A DNA stretch of 64,000 nt, from NCBI GenBank assembly GCA_012064415.1, contig SSNU01000052.1, positions 468,586-532,585 of the forward strand. Direction: 5' to 3'. A program made the position numbers and the translations under genes. Every line of letters begins with the position of its first letter. Position 1 is the stretch's first letter. The notes beneath the pieces were generated by a model, which worked only from the letters and a program-made list of their open reading frames with translations, was not told the origin of the DNA and made no database searches. Source of the DNA: Gyrodactylus bullatarudis. Its lineage: Eukaryota > Platyhelminthes > Monogenea > Gyrodactylidea > Gyrodactylidae. Of the stretch, positions 10,501 through 22,000 are shown piece after piece.

Positions 10501-13500
10501 AATAGTTCCAAATATTATTAGTCTAAATATCTTACATGAAAAAAATATTGAAATCCCAAAGTCCCAAAAAATGATTCTAGAACTAACTTCATTTTTATCA
10601 TCGGGTAGAGTTGATTCTGTCGGGTTAGTAGTAGTGGTTGTAGTTACTGGGATCAGGATACTCTTTATTTGGGTACGTAAATGCCGAGATTTCTCACAGG
10701 ATAATTCGATAACTTCTCTCATCTGTGGTTGGATTAGAATCTCCTCCATCAGAGTTGTCATTATCAAAAGTTTCTCTGCCACGCTTAATTCGTAAATGTT
10801 ATCTAAATCGATAATTTTGTTAATATGATGAAGAATTAATTTTACGTTAAAAAACTTGGTAAAACCGATCATCATATCTTAAGATGGGGAAAATATCAAA
10901 TTTCCTAAAAAAATGATTATGCACCAACAATAAGTTATAGTGTATCATTACTCTCTTATCAGTTGTTTTGAAATATGATATATTTGAAAAAAGTTTAGAA
11001 TAAAATGGTAATGAAATTGGAGATTAATAGACCTTATCAAAACTTGAAACGATTTGATTTTAATATGTACTTACTTGAGTCAGAGAGCTCTTGATCAGAT
11101 TTAACTGAATTCGGATCTCAATTAAATATTTAATGTGTTTATTCAATATCAGAAGTGAGAAAACGTTGATATCAACTTTCATGGAAATTTGAGAGCGAGA
11201 ATAGAACAGAGATTTTGGGAAATTAATTTTTATTCAATTCTTTTCAATTCAATGTCAATACTAGTCAATATACACTGTTATTCAATGTTATTCAATCAGT
11301 AACAAGGGATTTTTCAAATGATCGAAAGTCCGATACTTAAAATTTCTATTACAACAAAGTTTAGAAATTTTTTTATATGAAATTCTTGTACCTATCCGAG
11401 TTATGTATTGGAATAGGCCAAATATTTTAAACTTTTACCAGCCTTAATCTCATTTTGAAGATAATTGAAAAACTGAGCATTCTTTCCTATAAAATTATAC
11501 GTTTTCGAGTTTGTTGTAATATACAAAATCTCGATTGAAAACGACAATTTTCGAATACGCGCCAAGATTTTTTCAATGAATTTTACTACAAAAAGAGACA
11601 AAAATGAGATTTTCGAATAGTTTTAGCAATATTTTGAATAAAAATAGGGCTTATAGTGAAAATTGAGTCTTTTTTCACATGTTGAAAGCAATTTCTAGAA
11701 AATTATGTAAATTTTGATTTTGATTTTCAATTTGAGATTAAGGTATGAAACATTGTTGGGTGAAATTAAAATTTTGTATTACACTAGTATGTATATTAGA
11801 AATGACCAGACGTCTCAGATTATACTGTGATGAACTGGCGATAAAAATTCAGACATACTCTTTAGGGAAAATGGAACTTTTCAAATTAGGAAATTATTAT
11901 CAATTATTATGATTACTTTAGAATAAATTAATCAAGATTACTAAAAATATTCTCATGATAGACAATATTATTTTTAATGAAAAATGAATCAATATTGAAA
12001 AATTTTGATACGCAAATTGGTATGCTAAAGGAAGCCTGTTGAAAAATTATATAACTGCGATGAATAAATTAAATTTAGAAAGATTTTACTGGCATCATCA
12101 TCGTTTTCAAATAATTTGTAGAAAGAATGAAAACTTGTGAATACAAAAATGAGTACAAATTGGCTTTCTATCATGGTGGAGCATTCTTTTGTGCCCTCAA
12201 GTTGATAGTGTTGATACCAATATTTGCTCTGCAAGTTCTACAAATCGACCATGAAACTTATTATGCTGGATTCTGGGCAGGAGGAATAACCCTCATTCTA
12301 GTGATTGTTGATCTATTTGCAAGTTACCTTACAAAATTCACAGTGGGATCAGTGGGAATTTTTAGTCTTCTCTCAATTATTGAAACATTCGGAATAGTTG
12401 TTGCTTTTGCTGCAGGCGTTAAGAATGTGGAGGAGCTCAGAGATGAACTCCGACAGAATAAATCACAATTGGAAATTTTAGACTTTAACATGGACCAGCC
12501 ATGGCTAAATGAAATAGCAATAGGCCTCTTATTTGGTATACAGGTATTCCTCAGCATGTACCTGGTATGTATTAAGAAAGTGGCAATCATCATTCACAAA
12601 AAAGTTCAAAGAAGAAATATATAAGGTAGATTACAAGAAAATATTTTGTGAAGATTTACACAATTTTCAAGATGCCAAATAAATAAATAAACTTGTATTT
12701 CCGCAAAAAATAAATATCTTGACTTCCATATTTACTAACTAGTAGTTTAATGAATAAATAAAATGTAGTAAAAGATAAAAACTCACCAGTTTGGAGTTTT
12801 TGAATAATTTCATGATTATCTCTAAGAAACATGAAAGCTGGATCATCATATGGTCGAGTGCCTCCCCAAATTTGTCCCCGAAATCCTCCACCTCTGGCAG
12901 GAGAGGTCATGAAATGTAAATACAAAGCATAACTAAGACTGACACGGTCTAAGCCGACTTGAGACATTGACCCAGTAGATGCAGCGATGGCGCATGCTCT
13001 GGCAAGGCTTGTTTGAGAGCTCATTTCTGTGCTACTCATATTTAAAGAGGAGTTCATAGATGAAATCGATTGATTGAGCTGATCACCTGAAAGTTGCGAA
13101 GCAAACGTTATAGCTGCTTTGCCTGCCTTTCCGGAAGCAACTTGAGTAGAAATACCAACCAACTCAGAGATCATTGAACTGATAGCTGATTTTCTGTATA
13201 AAAGTAACAACTTTTCTGGCATTTCTTTAGAGGACTGGACCATCTCAAAGTAAGGAGAAACACTATCTAAAGTGGCACCAAGACCGAGGTTAGTAGTTGA
13301 ACTGAGTGTTGTCATTAGTTGAGAAATGAAGCCAAAACTTTCATTATTCGTTATGCATAAAGATGAACTTCCGACAACACTACTGGCAGCACCTGCTGTG
13401 GCCAAGGCTGAACTAGTAGGTGGTTTAGAGTTTAACTCATTCTAAAATAAAATTATAATGAGACTTAAAATTTGATAATAAAGATTTTAACTTGCCTCTA

Positions 13501-15680
13501 ATCTTCGAATGGCTAGCATCAATCCAATAATGAGATCAGCAAAGGGTCCACTTGGATCTTTCATTCTCAATATAAGGTCAAGATCTTCTATATTCATAAA
13601 CCCAGATGAACTCAAGATATAGTTGATTGGCTTGCCGGTTTGATCCCAGCATGTTTGTGTTGTTGAAAATGGCTCTGTTGATTTATCAGCTCTCAACCAT
13701 GGAACCATTAGAGAGAGATGATTGGAGAACTTGTGGTAAAATTCAATTATTTGTATCAGCATGCTAAACTCTTTATTGGTAAGGTCCGTGTCAATCTGAA
13801 ATTTTAAAATGATGAAACAAAAATTGATGAGATTAAAACCCTAGAAACTGCGTAATGTTTTTTATGATTAGTAATTATTAATTACTAATAAACCATCTTC
13901 AAGTAATCTGGACTCGACTAAACATCCTTGTAAAGAGAAGAAAGAAAAAAAGGTTAGCCTCAGTTAATGAGTTTCTGAAAAGGTGAAATAAAGGAGTAAC
14001 AGAAGTGAGACACATTCCTCCGTCCTTGAATTATTTTATGCCTAGCAATTTATTGACAAATAAAAGTGCTCAGAACCAGGAAACTATTAATATTTTTAAG
14101 TTTTAGGGTAATGCAAGATTTTATTTCGTATCGTAAATATATGTATTCATATTTTAACCGAATAAAAATTGCATTTTCAAAATTAAAATAAAAAATAGGA
14201 TAATAAATTCGAATCATAGAAATACACTAAATTAACTAAAAATTTACCTTGGCAAATTCTGGTAGGGGTAGTAAATCGGGACATTCAAGATCGTCACGTG
14301 TGTTTATGGAGCACCATTCGCTAGTTAAATCATTCATTTCAGCTCGTATATGTTTCGAATTACTATCTAAATAATAATCCCATTGTTACTTGATAGTAGA
14401 TTTTGGAATAGTTCATTGGAATAAATTGTTAAGAACACATTCAAATCGTTAAATTAAATTTTATTAAATGAAGAAGCTTACCACTCATTCGAGATTCATT
14501 AAGATTCAAATTTGATGAGTTTTGGCCTCCATTAGATCCCTCAATCTTAATTTGGCTATCATTCAGTTTAGTTTCATTAGTTGAAACCTTTTGACCCTTT
14601 ATTATTGGACTATTAATTTGACAAGTCTTTTGTAACATTAATTTTCTAGACTGTTCCTTCTCCAGTTTTCCTGGGAATAAACTTTGGTAGTTTTTATCAT
14701 TTTGGCCAAATGATATTGTTTGCAGGGAATTTCGTTTAACTACGTGAATCAATAAAATGAGAATAATTCAACTTTCTCGATATATGCATTGCAAAATCAA
14801 CTCACAGGAACTAGATGGAAGAAAAGAGGACCAGCTTGGCTCGACACCAGGAAAGATGTCAGACCAGGTGATTGGACCATGAGGATAAATTTGACATCTT
14901 TGTAGAAATTCGAGCTAATAATGAAATGTTCGGATGAAATTTTCGTAGTGGATTTATTTGGAAATCTTGCTCACTTTTGGCATGAGAATATCACTTTGAA
15001 ATTCGCAAGTTCTCCGTATGAGATATCTCAACTTTTCAAGATTCAACAAATTTGGATATTTTCTTTTGACAAACTCATAGGAGAGGATAAGTCTTTCTTC
15101 ATCTTGTTTTTTCCCTTTCTCATAATCAACTATGTAGTAGAGTAGAGAATTTGAAGAGGGAAACGGACCCTAAAGAAGTACACGGTTTAGAAAAGACATT
15201 TTGTATTAAAGATGAAAATTGAATTACCTGATTTTTATTTGCAATTTCATTATTGATTGTAATGAATTCAATAAGGCCAGGTTTGTAGCTAGTCATATCA
15301 TCTGTTTTATATTCAATTATTTCTCCAATGAAATATCGGGAATATCCAAACTTGTTTATTAAATCTAAGAGGGGATTTACTTCGGTAACTCTGACAGAAG
15401 ACACAATTTTGAGAATAGCTCTGAGTAAACCATTCCCAAAGACAGAAATTTGCTTAAAATCATTCACTTCACAATCGATGGCTTCTAAGTAAGTAAGGTT
15501 AGATTTAAGACACATGGAACAAGACCAGGATCTTCCATTAACTAGGAGTGTCCTTGAAAATAACTCTTCATAGGTTTTAAAAATTTCTAGTGTAATTGGA
15601 CTGAAGAATACTTCATCGTTTAGATCAAGACCAGAGGGTGGCTTTTGCTTAACGAACTTTTGGCCTCTGAGTAAAGGCAT
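4522..15680 (-). CDS. BAZ1A: BAZ1A/ACF1, ISWI chromatin-remodelling regulatory subunit
   Basis: ACF1/BAZ1A partners the ISWI ATPase in the nucleus to space nucleosomes. I model 17 exons: 15680-15228, 15169-14975, 14914-14806, 14739-14482, 14366-14248, 13795-13496, 13441-12787, 11116-11075, 10877-10588, 8284-8178, 7694-7318, 7054-6936, 6882-6709, 6650-6226, 6165-6092, 6029-5929, 5865-4522. All phases agree and the total is 5142 nt (1713 aa; human BAZ1A is about 1556). The first residues, MPLLRGQKFVKQKPP, are a WAC domain. A DDT domain follows at about 380-480, then WHIM1 (YELSVAEKL, about 740), WHIM2 (LGQDRLHRTYW, about 870) and the NPRGIRE motif (about 1070). A PHD finger runs from CSSC (1339) to CQAC (1450), with an unusually long loop before the last CxxC. 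The C-terminal bromodomain is absent or very divergent. One intron is GC-AG (13442-13495). One intron hosts an antisense gene and another a transposon. Confidence 0.92.
8285..10587. other. BAZ1A intron 9 (2.3 kb) carrying a transposon
   Basis: The donor GTTAGT (end 10587) and acceptor CAG (8285) join two phase-0 exons. The intron contains the foldback element at 8769-9912. No other gene was recognised in it. Confidence 0.8.
8769..9912. mobile_element. Foldback DNA transposon with 9-bp target-site duplication
   Basis: Long inverted arms begin ggggtatttaccgttatggt at 8769 and end with the matching reverse complement at 9912. The similarity continues inward for more than 100 nt, through gttatggttagtcaaataaca and further blocks. 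TAAATTTTA flanks both ends directly (8760-8768 and 9913-9921), a clean 9-bp duplication. That length fits Merlin (8-9 bp) or Mutator-like elements. The interior has a palindrome (cagtgtatacactg, about 9390) and no intact transposase, so the copy is non-autonomous. It sits inside a BAZ1A intron. Confidence 0.88.
12127..12624 (+). CDS. Four-transmembrane-helix protein nested antisense in BAZ1A intron
   Basis: This 165-residue single-exon frame has four hydrophobic segments at about residues 18-37, 46-66, 73-97 and 130-150. Between the third and fourth is a charged stretch rich in E, R, K and Q; the C terminus is basic (KKVQRRNI). I do not recognise the family. The tetraspanning outline resembles small MARVEL- or claudin-like proteins, but no diagnostic motif is visible. 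The gene lies wholly inside the BAZ1A intron 11117-12786, on the opposite strand. An AATAAA at 12678-12683, about 55 nt after the stop, could end its transcript. The start at 12127 is the first ATG of the frame; an upstream exon cannot be excluded. Confidence 0.72.
   Translation: MKTCEYKNEYKLAFYHGGAFFCALKLIVLIPIFALQVLQIDHETYYAGFWAGGITLILVIVDLFASYLTKFTVGSVGIFSLLSIIETFGIVVAFAAGVKNVEELRDELRQNKSQLEILDFNMDQPWLNEIAIGLLFGIQVFLSMYLVCIKKVAIIIHKKVQRRNI
12678..12683 (+). terminator. AATAAA polyadenylation signal of the nested membrane-protein gene
   Basis: AATAAA occurs about 55 nt after the stop codon at 12624 and is followed by further overlapping copies. The position suits polyadenylation of the plus-strand nested transcript. 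Confidence 0.55.
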
Positions 15681-16361
15681 CTTCTTATTTATGTGATTTG
15701 CTAAATGAATTAAAAGGATTAAATTGGATAAATAAAAGAAATTATAAGATTTATCGAAATATAAAGCTTCAGGAAATAGGTTATCAAAATGACAAATGAT
15801 AAATTCTTAAAAATTAATATTTATTAGTTGAAAATCTTAAAATGAATCAAATGTTCGAGCAAAAAAACTTAATAAGCGAATAAATTGGATTACAAGGATT
15901 AAAATAAGGTACAATAATCTGATCTTACGTGAAATAAATTTCAGACACAATGTATTAACACAACTCGAAATGACCACATAACTTTTGACTAAAACAAAAC
16001 TTATTTTTTTACTTTTTTTAAAATTAAGTAAATTTTTGAAATTTTTAGACTGAGTCTAATAGACTGACAGCCTGTCAAAGATTCATTATTTTCAAGTTCT
16101 AATCAACGTTTGAAATTCAATAATTTGAGCCTTTTTATTATCTATCATATAATATTTACTATATTTCGTATTGATTATTTCGCAGTTCTGTGTTTATTTT
16201 TTTATCTACCTCTATTACTTATCTGGGTTATATTCCACTTAGGAAGCTTTTATCAACAAACTAATTCTTATTGATCATCAATGGTTAAAGTTGTCTTGTG
16301 ATAATCATTCATTTACCATGAAAATATCTCACCAATCTCAATTTCATATGTATTGCTAAAT

Positions 16362-16490
16362 TGATCTTAATCTCCCCCTTCCGAGATATCATTTATTTGG
16401 TTCGCAATAAAAAAATAACAAAGACAATCATATTTTTAACGGCAGCATCAAATCTAAGGCGAAGACTATTTCCATAACAGCTTTGTATGT
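16362..16490 (+). repeat. Dispersed coding-like repeat, copy 1
   Basis: About 110 nt are nearly identical to about 31314-31440 (shared block begins gatatcatttatttggttcg). Read on plus, both copies give [11 protein letters not shown] and then SNLRRRLFP. This copy has a stop right after LFP, where the other reads on. It looks like a fragment of the coding region of an unidentified mobile element. Confidence 0.7.
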
Positions 16491-17059
16491 TACGTTTAAT
16501 GTGTAAAACTGGCATCGATTTGAAAGTTTCTAGTGAATAAGAGATTTGACTAACTCACTACTTAAACTTTTTAATTAGGCTTCAGAAAAAGAGTATGGTA
16601 TAAAAGGTTTTATTTCAATTAAATCTAAATTTACTGTATTTATTGAAGATTTCAGATTCCCCACTAGCTCAAAAAAAGTTCCTATTAAATGCAGGTAAAA
16701 TCAATTTACATTTGAATCTCTATTAAACCAATGGTTTTCAAACCTTCATAACTTACTAATTTTTGAAGCTATCAGGAAAATGTTTTGACCGTGAAAAAAC
16801 TTAGTTCTTGCAGAACCTTGTAGCAAAAAGAATGTAGTAAAAATATTTAAAGCGATCCCAACATTTGTCAATTTTATGATCACTCAAAGTTAGTTAAAAT
16901 TTGAGGGATAAATAATAAGAGAGGATGTTTTATGAGAAACGGGTCACACTGAACGGAGTGTACAAATTGAACGTAACATATAAATTTTATTTTTATGTAA
17001 TCTCGGTACTTTAAAGTAGATTACTAAAACATAAAAAATTGATTCCATTAAAGAAAGAT

Positions 17060-17065
17060 TTTATT
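17060..17065 (-). terminator. AATAAA polyadenylation signal of DOHH
   Basis: The minus strand reads AATAAA about 30 nt beyond the DOHH stop codon at 17094, a typical distance for a cleavage and polyadenylation signal. Confidence 0.55.
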
Positions 17066-17093
17066 AAAAAATAGACAATTTTGAATCAAAAGT

Positions 17094-18245
17094 TCATGAT
17101 GCTGTGGGAACAGAAGCATATTGGAAATTTTCACCGGAAACATAGTCTGCAACATCTAATGCTAAAACACAGCTTTCTTGGACAACTTGAATTTTATCTT
17201 TTAGATATTCATTAAGAGTCTTTTCCGCCAATTTCTCCATTTCTGGCAAATTAGCCGTTTTTGAAGATCCCATAACAGTACCCAAAGCTTCTGCTGCTTC
17301 ATGTCGAACCATTTGATGTTCTTTATTGTCTGAAAGACATTTGCAGAGATTTTCACAAGTTACAGGATGTCCTATTTGGCCCAAAACAAAAGCCACCTCA
17401 TGTCTAAGCAGAGCTGATCCCTCAGCAAAAAGGCCTTCAGATAACAGTTTGGCAGCGTTGGAAACAGTGTTTACACAATTCTGTTCATTTAAAACAGTCA
17501 AGTTTCTAAGTGAAAATAGAGCTCTATAACGTGATGCTAAGTCTTTGGTATTATCCATGAGAATATCACGTAATTCTTCTGGAGTATAAAGATCTCTGGG
17601 ATAGGGTGGACTCGGATCAATTGTTTCAGGATACGGGTTTTCAACATCTTTTGTTTTTCCGCTGTCGAGAAATTTGATTCTATCAATGCCAAGGATGCAG
17701 GTTTCCTTAAGCTAAATTAAATAAAATGAATAAGCATATTTAAAAATAATTCATGTAGATTTTTGGAGAACGAACCTCAACAATTGGTGACTTGGAATTT
17801 CTCTCGAGAATCTCAAGGATTCTAGCATTCTGAGTTCCATTCACTGTTGCTAGAGCTGCTAAAGCTTCACCAGCTTCATGTCGAACTATTGGACAGTGAT
17901 CTAAGTCATCGATAACTTTCTCAAGAATATCAATCGCTTTGAGATCCTGTCTTTGTCCAAGGCAATAAGCGGCTTCATGTTGCAAGAGGGCATTTGCTGA
18001 TGGGTGCTTATTTTCATGAACTCCCAAGAGAAATTTTCCTAAAATAAAATAAGAGCAACATAAAAGATTAACGAGAAATAATAAAATATGCAATACTTAC
18101 CGAGATATTTCAGAGCAGCTGGTTCCTTAGCATGACGTAGGCCCCAGAGGTCTCGAGCTCGATCAGCAAGTTTAGCCTTTGGATCCATGAGACGGTCGAA
18201 CCATCTTTTCAATTCAGCTTCATCAACTGGTTTAATTGTATCCAT
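17094..18245 (-). CDS. DOHH: Deoxyhypusine hydroxylase (HEAT-repeat di-iron enzyme)
   Basis: DOHH hydroxylates deoxyhypusine on eIF5A in the cytosol, completing hypusine, which translation elongation requires. Three exons, 18245-18101, 18038-17776 and 17711-17094, join in phase to 1026 nt (341 aa; human about 302). The protein is a tandem of HEAT-like repeats with all four His-Glu iron-binding pairs: QHEAAYCLGQ (H69/E70), RHEAGEALAA (H102/E103), RHEVAFVLGQ (H240/E241) and RHEAAEALGT (H273/E274). The linker motif ETCILGIDRI is also present. Splice sites are GTAAGT and GTTCGT donors with TTTAG acceptors. Extra length comes mainly from the central linker and the C-terminal tail. The enzyme looks intact. 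Confidence 0.97.
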
Positions 18246-19013
18246 TAGAGTCTGTGATAGAATATATGAATAAGTTGAAATTCTAATTAATAATTACAAT
18301 ATAATCAGAGAAGAAGCGAGGAACATTTAAATGGAAAAATCTTTATTTTTTTCATCTAATTTAGAAAATATATATATAACAGGTTCATAAAAGTTTGATG
18401 GGATTTATTAATAATGTATTTATAATGAAAGGATAGGGTAGAAATGAGGGTTTTGTATAGGGAAATGCATTGGGGGGAAGTGGGATTGAATATGGAACGT
18501 CTCTGAGGTTTCTTGTCTACATTTCTCGAGTGAAAGTGAAAAAAATAAAATTTACTTCATAAGAAAGAAAGTAACCTTAGATAGTTGAAAATTATCAAAA
18601 CGATACCATGTTGATTAAATGAGCAATGAAAAAGAGAATCTTGTCTGAGTTAATAATGATGATCACAGATTACTTCAAAGATGAGGGGATAAAATTCTGT
18701 CCTTAAAACTATCTTTTCTTTAACAAGTAGTCAAAATTTCAATGACTATCAATAACAATGAAAAGCATAGGTTCTTAAACTATATAATCCTTTGAAATTC
18801 AAGTCTAAACAGCTTCTAAAAATTTCCTTCAGTTGTTTTGTCCTTCAATAATGTAAGAATTGAGATTTATTCGTCATCTTTAGTCCGAGTGAATAATTGG
18901 CATATTCTGGCATGGCTGGGGATAAATTTATTTTTCCGGTGATATTTATTCTAATATAGTTGGCTATTGCAATCTTTTTTTCAAGAATTTTGAGAGAATT
19001 TATCATAATGAAT
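18246..19013. other. Intergenic region between ERG channel and DOHH
   Basis: This 768-bp spacer lies between two minus-strand genes. It should hold the ERG 3' UTR and the DOHH promoter. No ORF, repeat or RNA gene was recognised. Confidence 0.55.
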
Positions 19014-22000
19014 CTACTGTGTAATGGATAAGCTCTCAGTTGTTTTAAGTTGAAATGTTTCTTTTAGCAGGTCAATTTTTTCATTTGTCTTTGAGTCCAA
19101 TCTGAAAATCTCCCTTGATGAAAATATATAAGATAAAGTGATTTCACAGAAGAGGTTCAAGGCTCTAAACTTGAAAGATTTACAGTTCTTACAGAAAGCA
19201 GGGTTCAAGGAATAAAGAACAAGAAAGATTTGACTTACTTTTCAATCGAGTTCATTTTGAAGAGAATTTGATTAAGTAAATTATTTTGGTCTGATAATTT
19301 TTTATTAGCTTCTTCTTGAGCTGAATTGTGGCCAATAAGTGAACAATGATTGTTTTCGGATGAGTTCTTATAACCGCTCCTTCTTCGTCTTCGCTCAGAG
19401 GATGTATTTGAGTCAAATGACATTTTATCGCGTATCAAATAGCGTCTGCGATAAATGTCCTGAATTATTGTTCGAGACATGTAAGAATCATCAAATAAAG
19501 CCTCAGGCATTGTAGTTGTAAACCTAGAATATTTTTAATTTAATTTCAGCAATCTTTTAGAGAAAAAATTATATACTTTTTGTTTGAGAATATTTAAAAC
19601 TTGTGTAATTTCTACGGCCAAGAAATCTAATTCTTGATAAAAAAGAAAAAAATTGATGAAGATTATAATTCGAAATTCAGATAATAAAGAAGACTATTTA
19701 ATATTTGGAGAAAGAAGCAATTTCTTTTGAACTTTGAAATTGAGATTGTATTTATCAGTTTGAAAGTGGGAGAGGGTGATGTATTTTTAGAATAAAATCT
19801 CCTGGTTTTGATCAAAGTAATAACCTCATTATCGTGAGAGTGTTGGTATGAATGAAAAATGCAAAATTAACATTGCTAATTATAATGTCTTATTATTTTA
19901 ATATCTTATAACAACCTTGAACCCTGGTACCATAATAAACAAATTTTTTGTTTTAGATGGTTTCCAGAACAGAGGGAATAATCACTGTTTGGAATAATCA
20001 TTTTAGTACTTTTCGAGGCTTTAGTAATTATCAGTTCCCCCTTTCACTTTGAGATCAATCAAACTGGAAATTTGAAATTTTTTTGCACGAAATCTCCTTA
20101 CCAAGTTCCAGAATGATTCACTATGCGATTAATTCTTTCCATTTCCCAAGGTGGAGTATTGACAGGATTTCTCTTCTCCAAGTATTCTCGATGACAATTA
20201 CAATGACAAGCTTGAGAACAGTTAGTATGAGGAAATACAAAGTCATCATGTTTACCCTCATGCGTGCTGTGGTTATTATTGATGATGTTGCTGTAATTAT
20301 GATTGGGCCAAGAATATTCCTGCTATTGTAGAATTAAAATTTTAATAAAATAAAAAAAACCAATAAACTAATTATTATACTAGTAATAAGTTATTTCAAA
20401 AGAATTGAGCAACTTTTTCATAGATCAAATACGAAATAACGGCAGAAATTCATTTCAAATATTAAAAATTTTTAAATACAGAATTATTCAAAGAATTTGA
20501 TTTTCTTATTGACAATTTCTAAAATTCTACCGTTAAAAACCTATAATGGAATTACCAGAAATTGATATTAGAGCAATTATTTATCGAGGGTCGAAGCTTG
20601 TCGGAGGCTTATCCATAGGCTCACGTACGATAAATTTCTATCATATCATAATGACAGATATAAAATATTGTGGCACAGGGCTTATAAGCACATTAATCAT
20701 CCTAAATCAGACAGGTCATGCTGACCATATATTCGAGCTATGGAAGTAAATCTCAGGAAGTAATACCCAAAATTTGCTCTGGGTACATTCTTACAGGACT
20801 CATGTCTCAGGATTAGTGAAAAAAATTTTCAGGGAGATCTTGCTTCGACAGATCATCAAATTTTCAGATAACTAGAACATCATCTGAAGGAAAAAATCTT
20901 CAATGGAAAACTAGATGTTTTGGACTTACTAAACGAGTACATGGACCAAAAACCACTCAGGGGTTATAGATAGCCTGACAGAAAGATGGTAGAAATGTAT
21001 AGAAAGAAATGGTGAATATTTTGATATGTAACTTGATGGTATTCTGTATATATTTCATAAAGAAATTTGCCAATAAAGTTCATTATAATTTTTACAAAAT
21101 TATGCTTAGTACTTTTGAAACAACCTAATAAATAATGGGAATAAAATTGGAGTGGGAACATTTTTTGAAAAATTGAATATTTTTTCAATTTTATTGATTA
21201 TGCCAATAGAGTAACCAACTAATATTTAATGAAAGACTAGATTAATTAAAACTGATGAATTATATGTATATCAAGACAATATAGAGATAATTGGCAATTT
21301 AGAAGAGAGGAAGTTGACATTTAAATCAAGTGTAAATGGAAAAGTGCGGAAGAGATCGCGCGAATATAGAATTTCCATAATTAAAATTATTCTAAATTGA
21401 ATTTAAGACAATGTTATTAGACAATGATAGGGCAAATGGACCCAGATTAGAATCTTATTAATGACTTTGGATATTCTCTGTAGTAAGAAGCTGTCTACTC
21501 GCACCATTCATCAATGAGAAATTAACAATAATCGATATAGAATTGAAAAACTTACTTCATTCCAATCTGCAAAAGAATCAGCAAGGGGAAATGTAAACTC
21601 CAGAAATTGTATGAAGCTCTCAGAAATCTCTGGATACAATGCCATAAGTTCAGCTAAATCTTCACGTTCTAAATAATGAATATCGACAAAGGTAAGGGCA
21701 CGAACAGTGAACCGACTTTTGGCTGGAGGAGGTAATGTCGGTATTCCCAAAGCTAGAATAGTTAATGAGTCTTTAATTCAATTTAAAAATGAATGTACAG
21801 AAAAATTAATCAATAGAACTATGAATGAGAAATCTTTTGAACTGATAAATGATTCCCTATTATCATAACAGAATTTTGATTTGATCTATTGGGCGGTCCA
21901 AAAGTAAATAAATATCATGATCCAGCAAGTATAGAGGTAGTCATAGAAAAAAGTTTTAATGAGAATTCCATAAAAAATCGACTTGATTTTATTATTGTGG

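Larger units (their letters stand above)
15681..17093. other. Intergenic region between DOHH and BAZ1A
   Basis: This AT-rich stretch lies downstream of DOHH and upstream of BAZ1A, both on minus. It should contain the BAZ1A promoter. The only distinct structure is a dispersed repeat copy at about 16362-16490 that matches one at about 31314-31440. No coding gene was recognised. Confidence 0.6.

Noticed and set aside
11147..11230. Minus-strand frame encoding INVFSLLILNKHIKYLIEIR as an extra BAZ1A exon
   Set aside because: It overlaps the small exon 11116-11075 in a different frame, and its phase does not match the exons on either side.
12656..13405. A separate 249-residue protein on minus
   Set aside because: The frame is BAZ1A exon 7 plus read-through of its intron; its apparent start is a TTG codon inside the exon, and its end after KLQTG is intronic.
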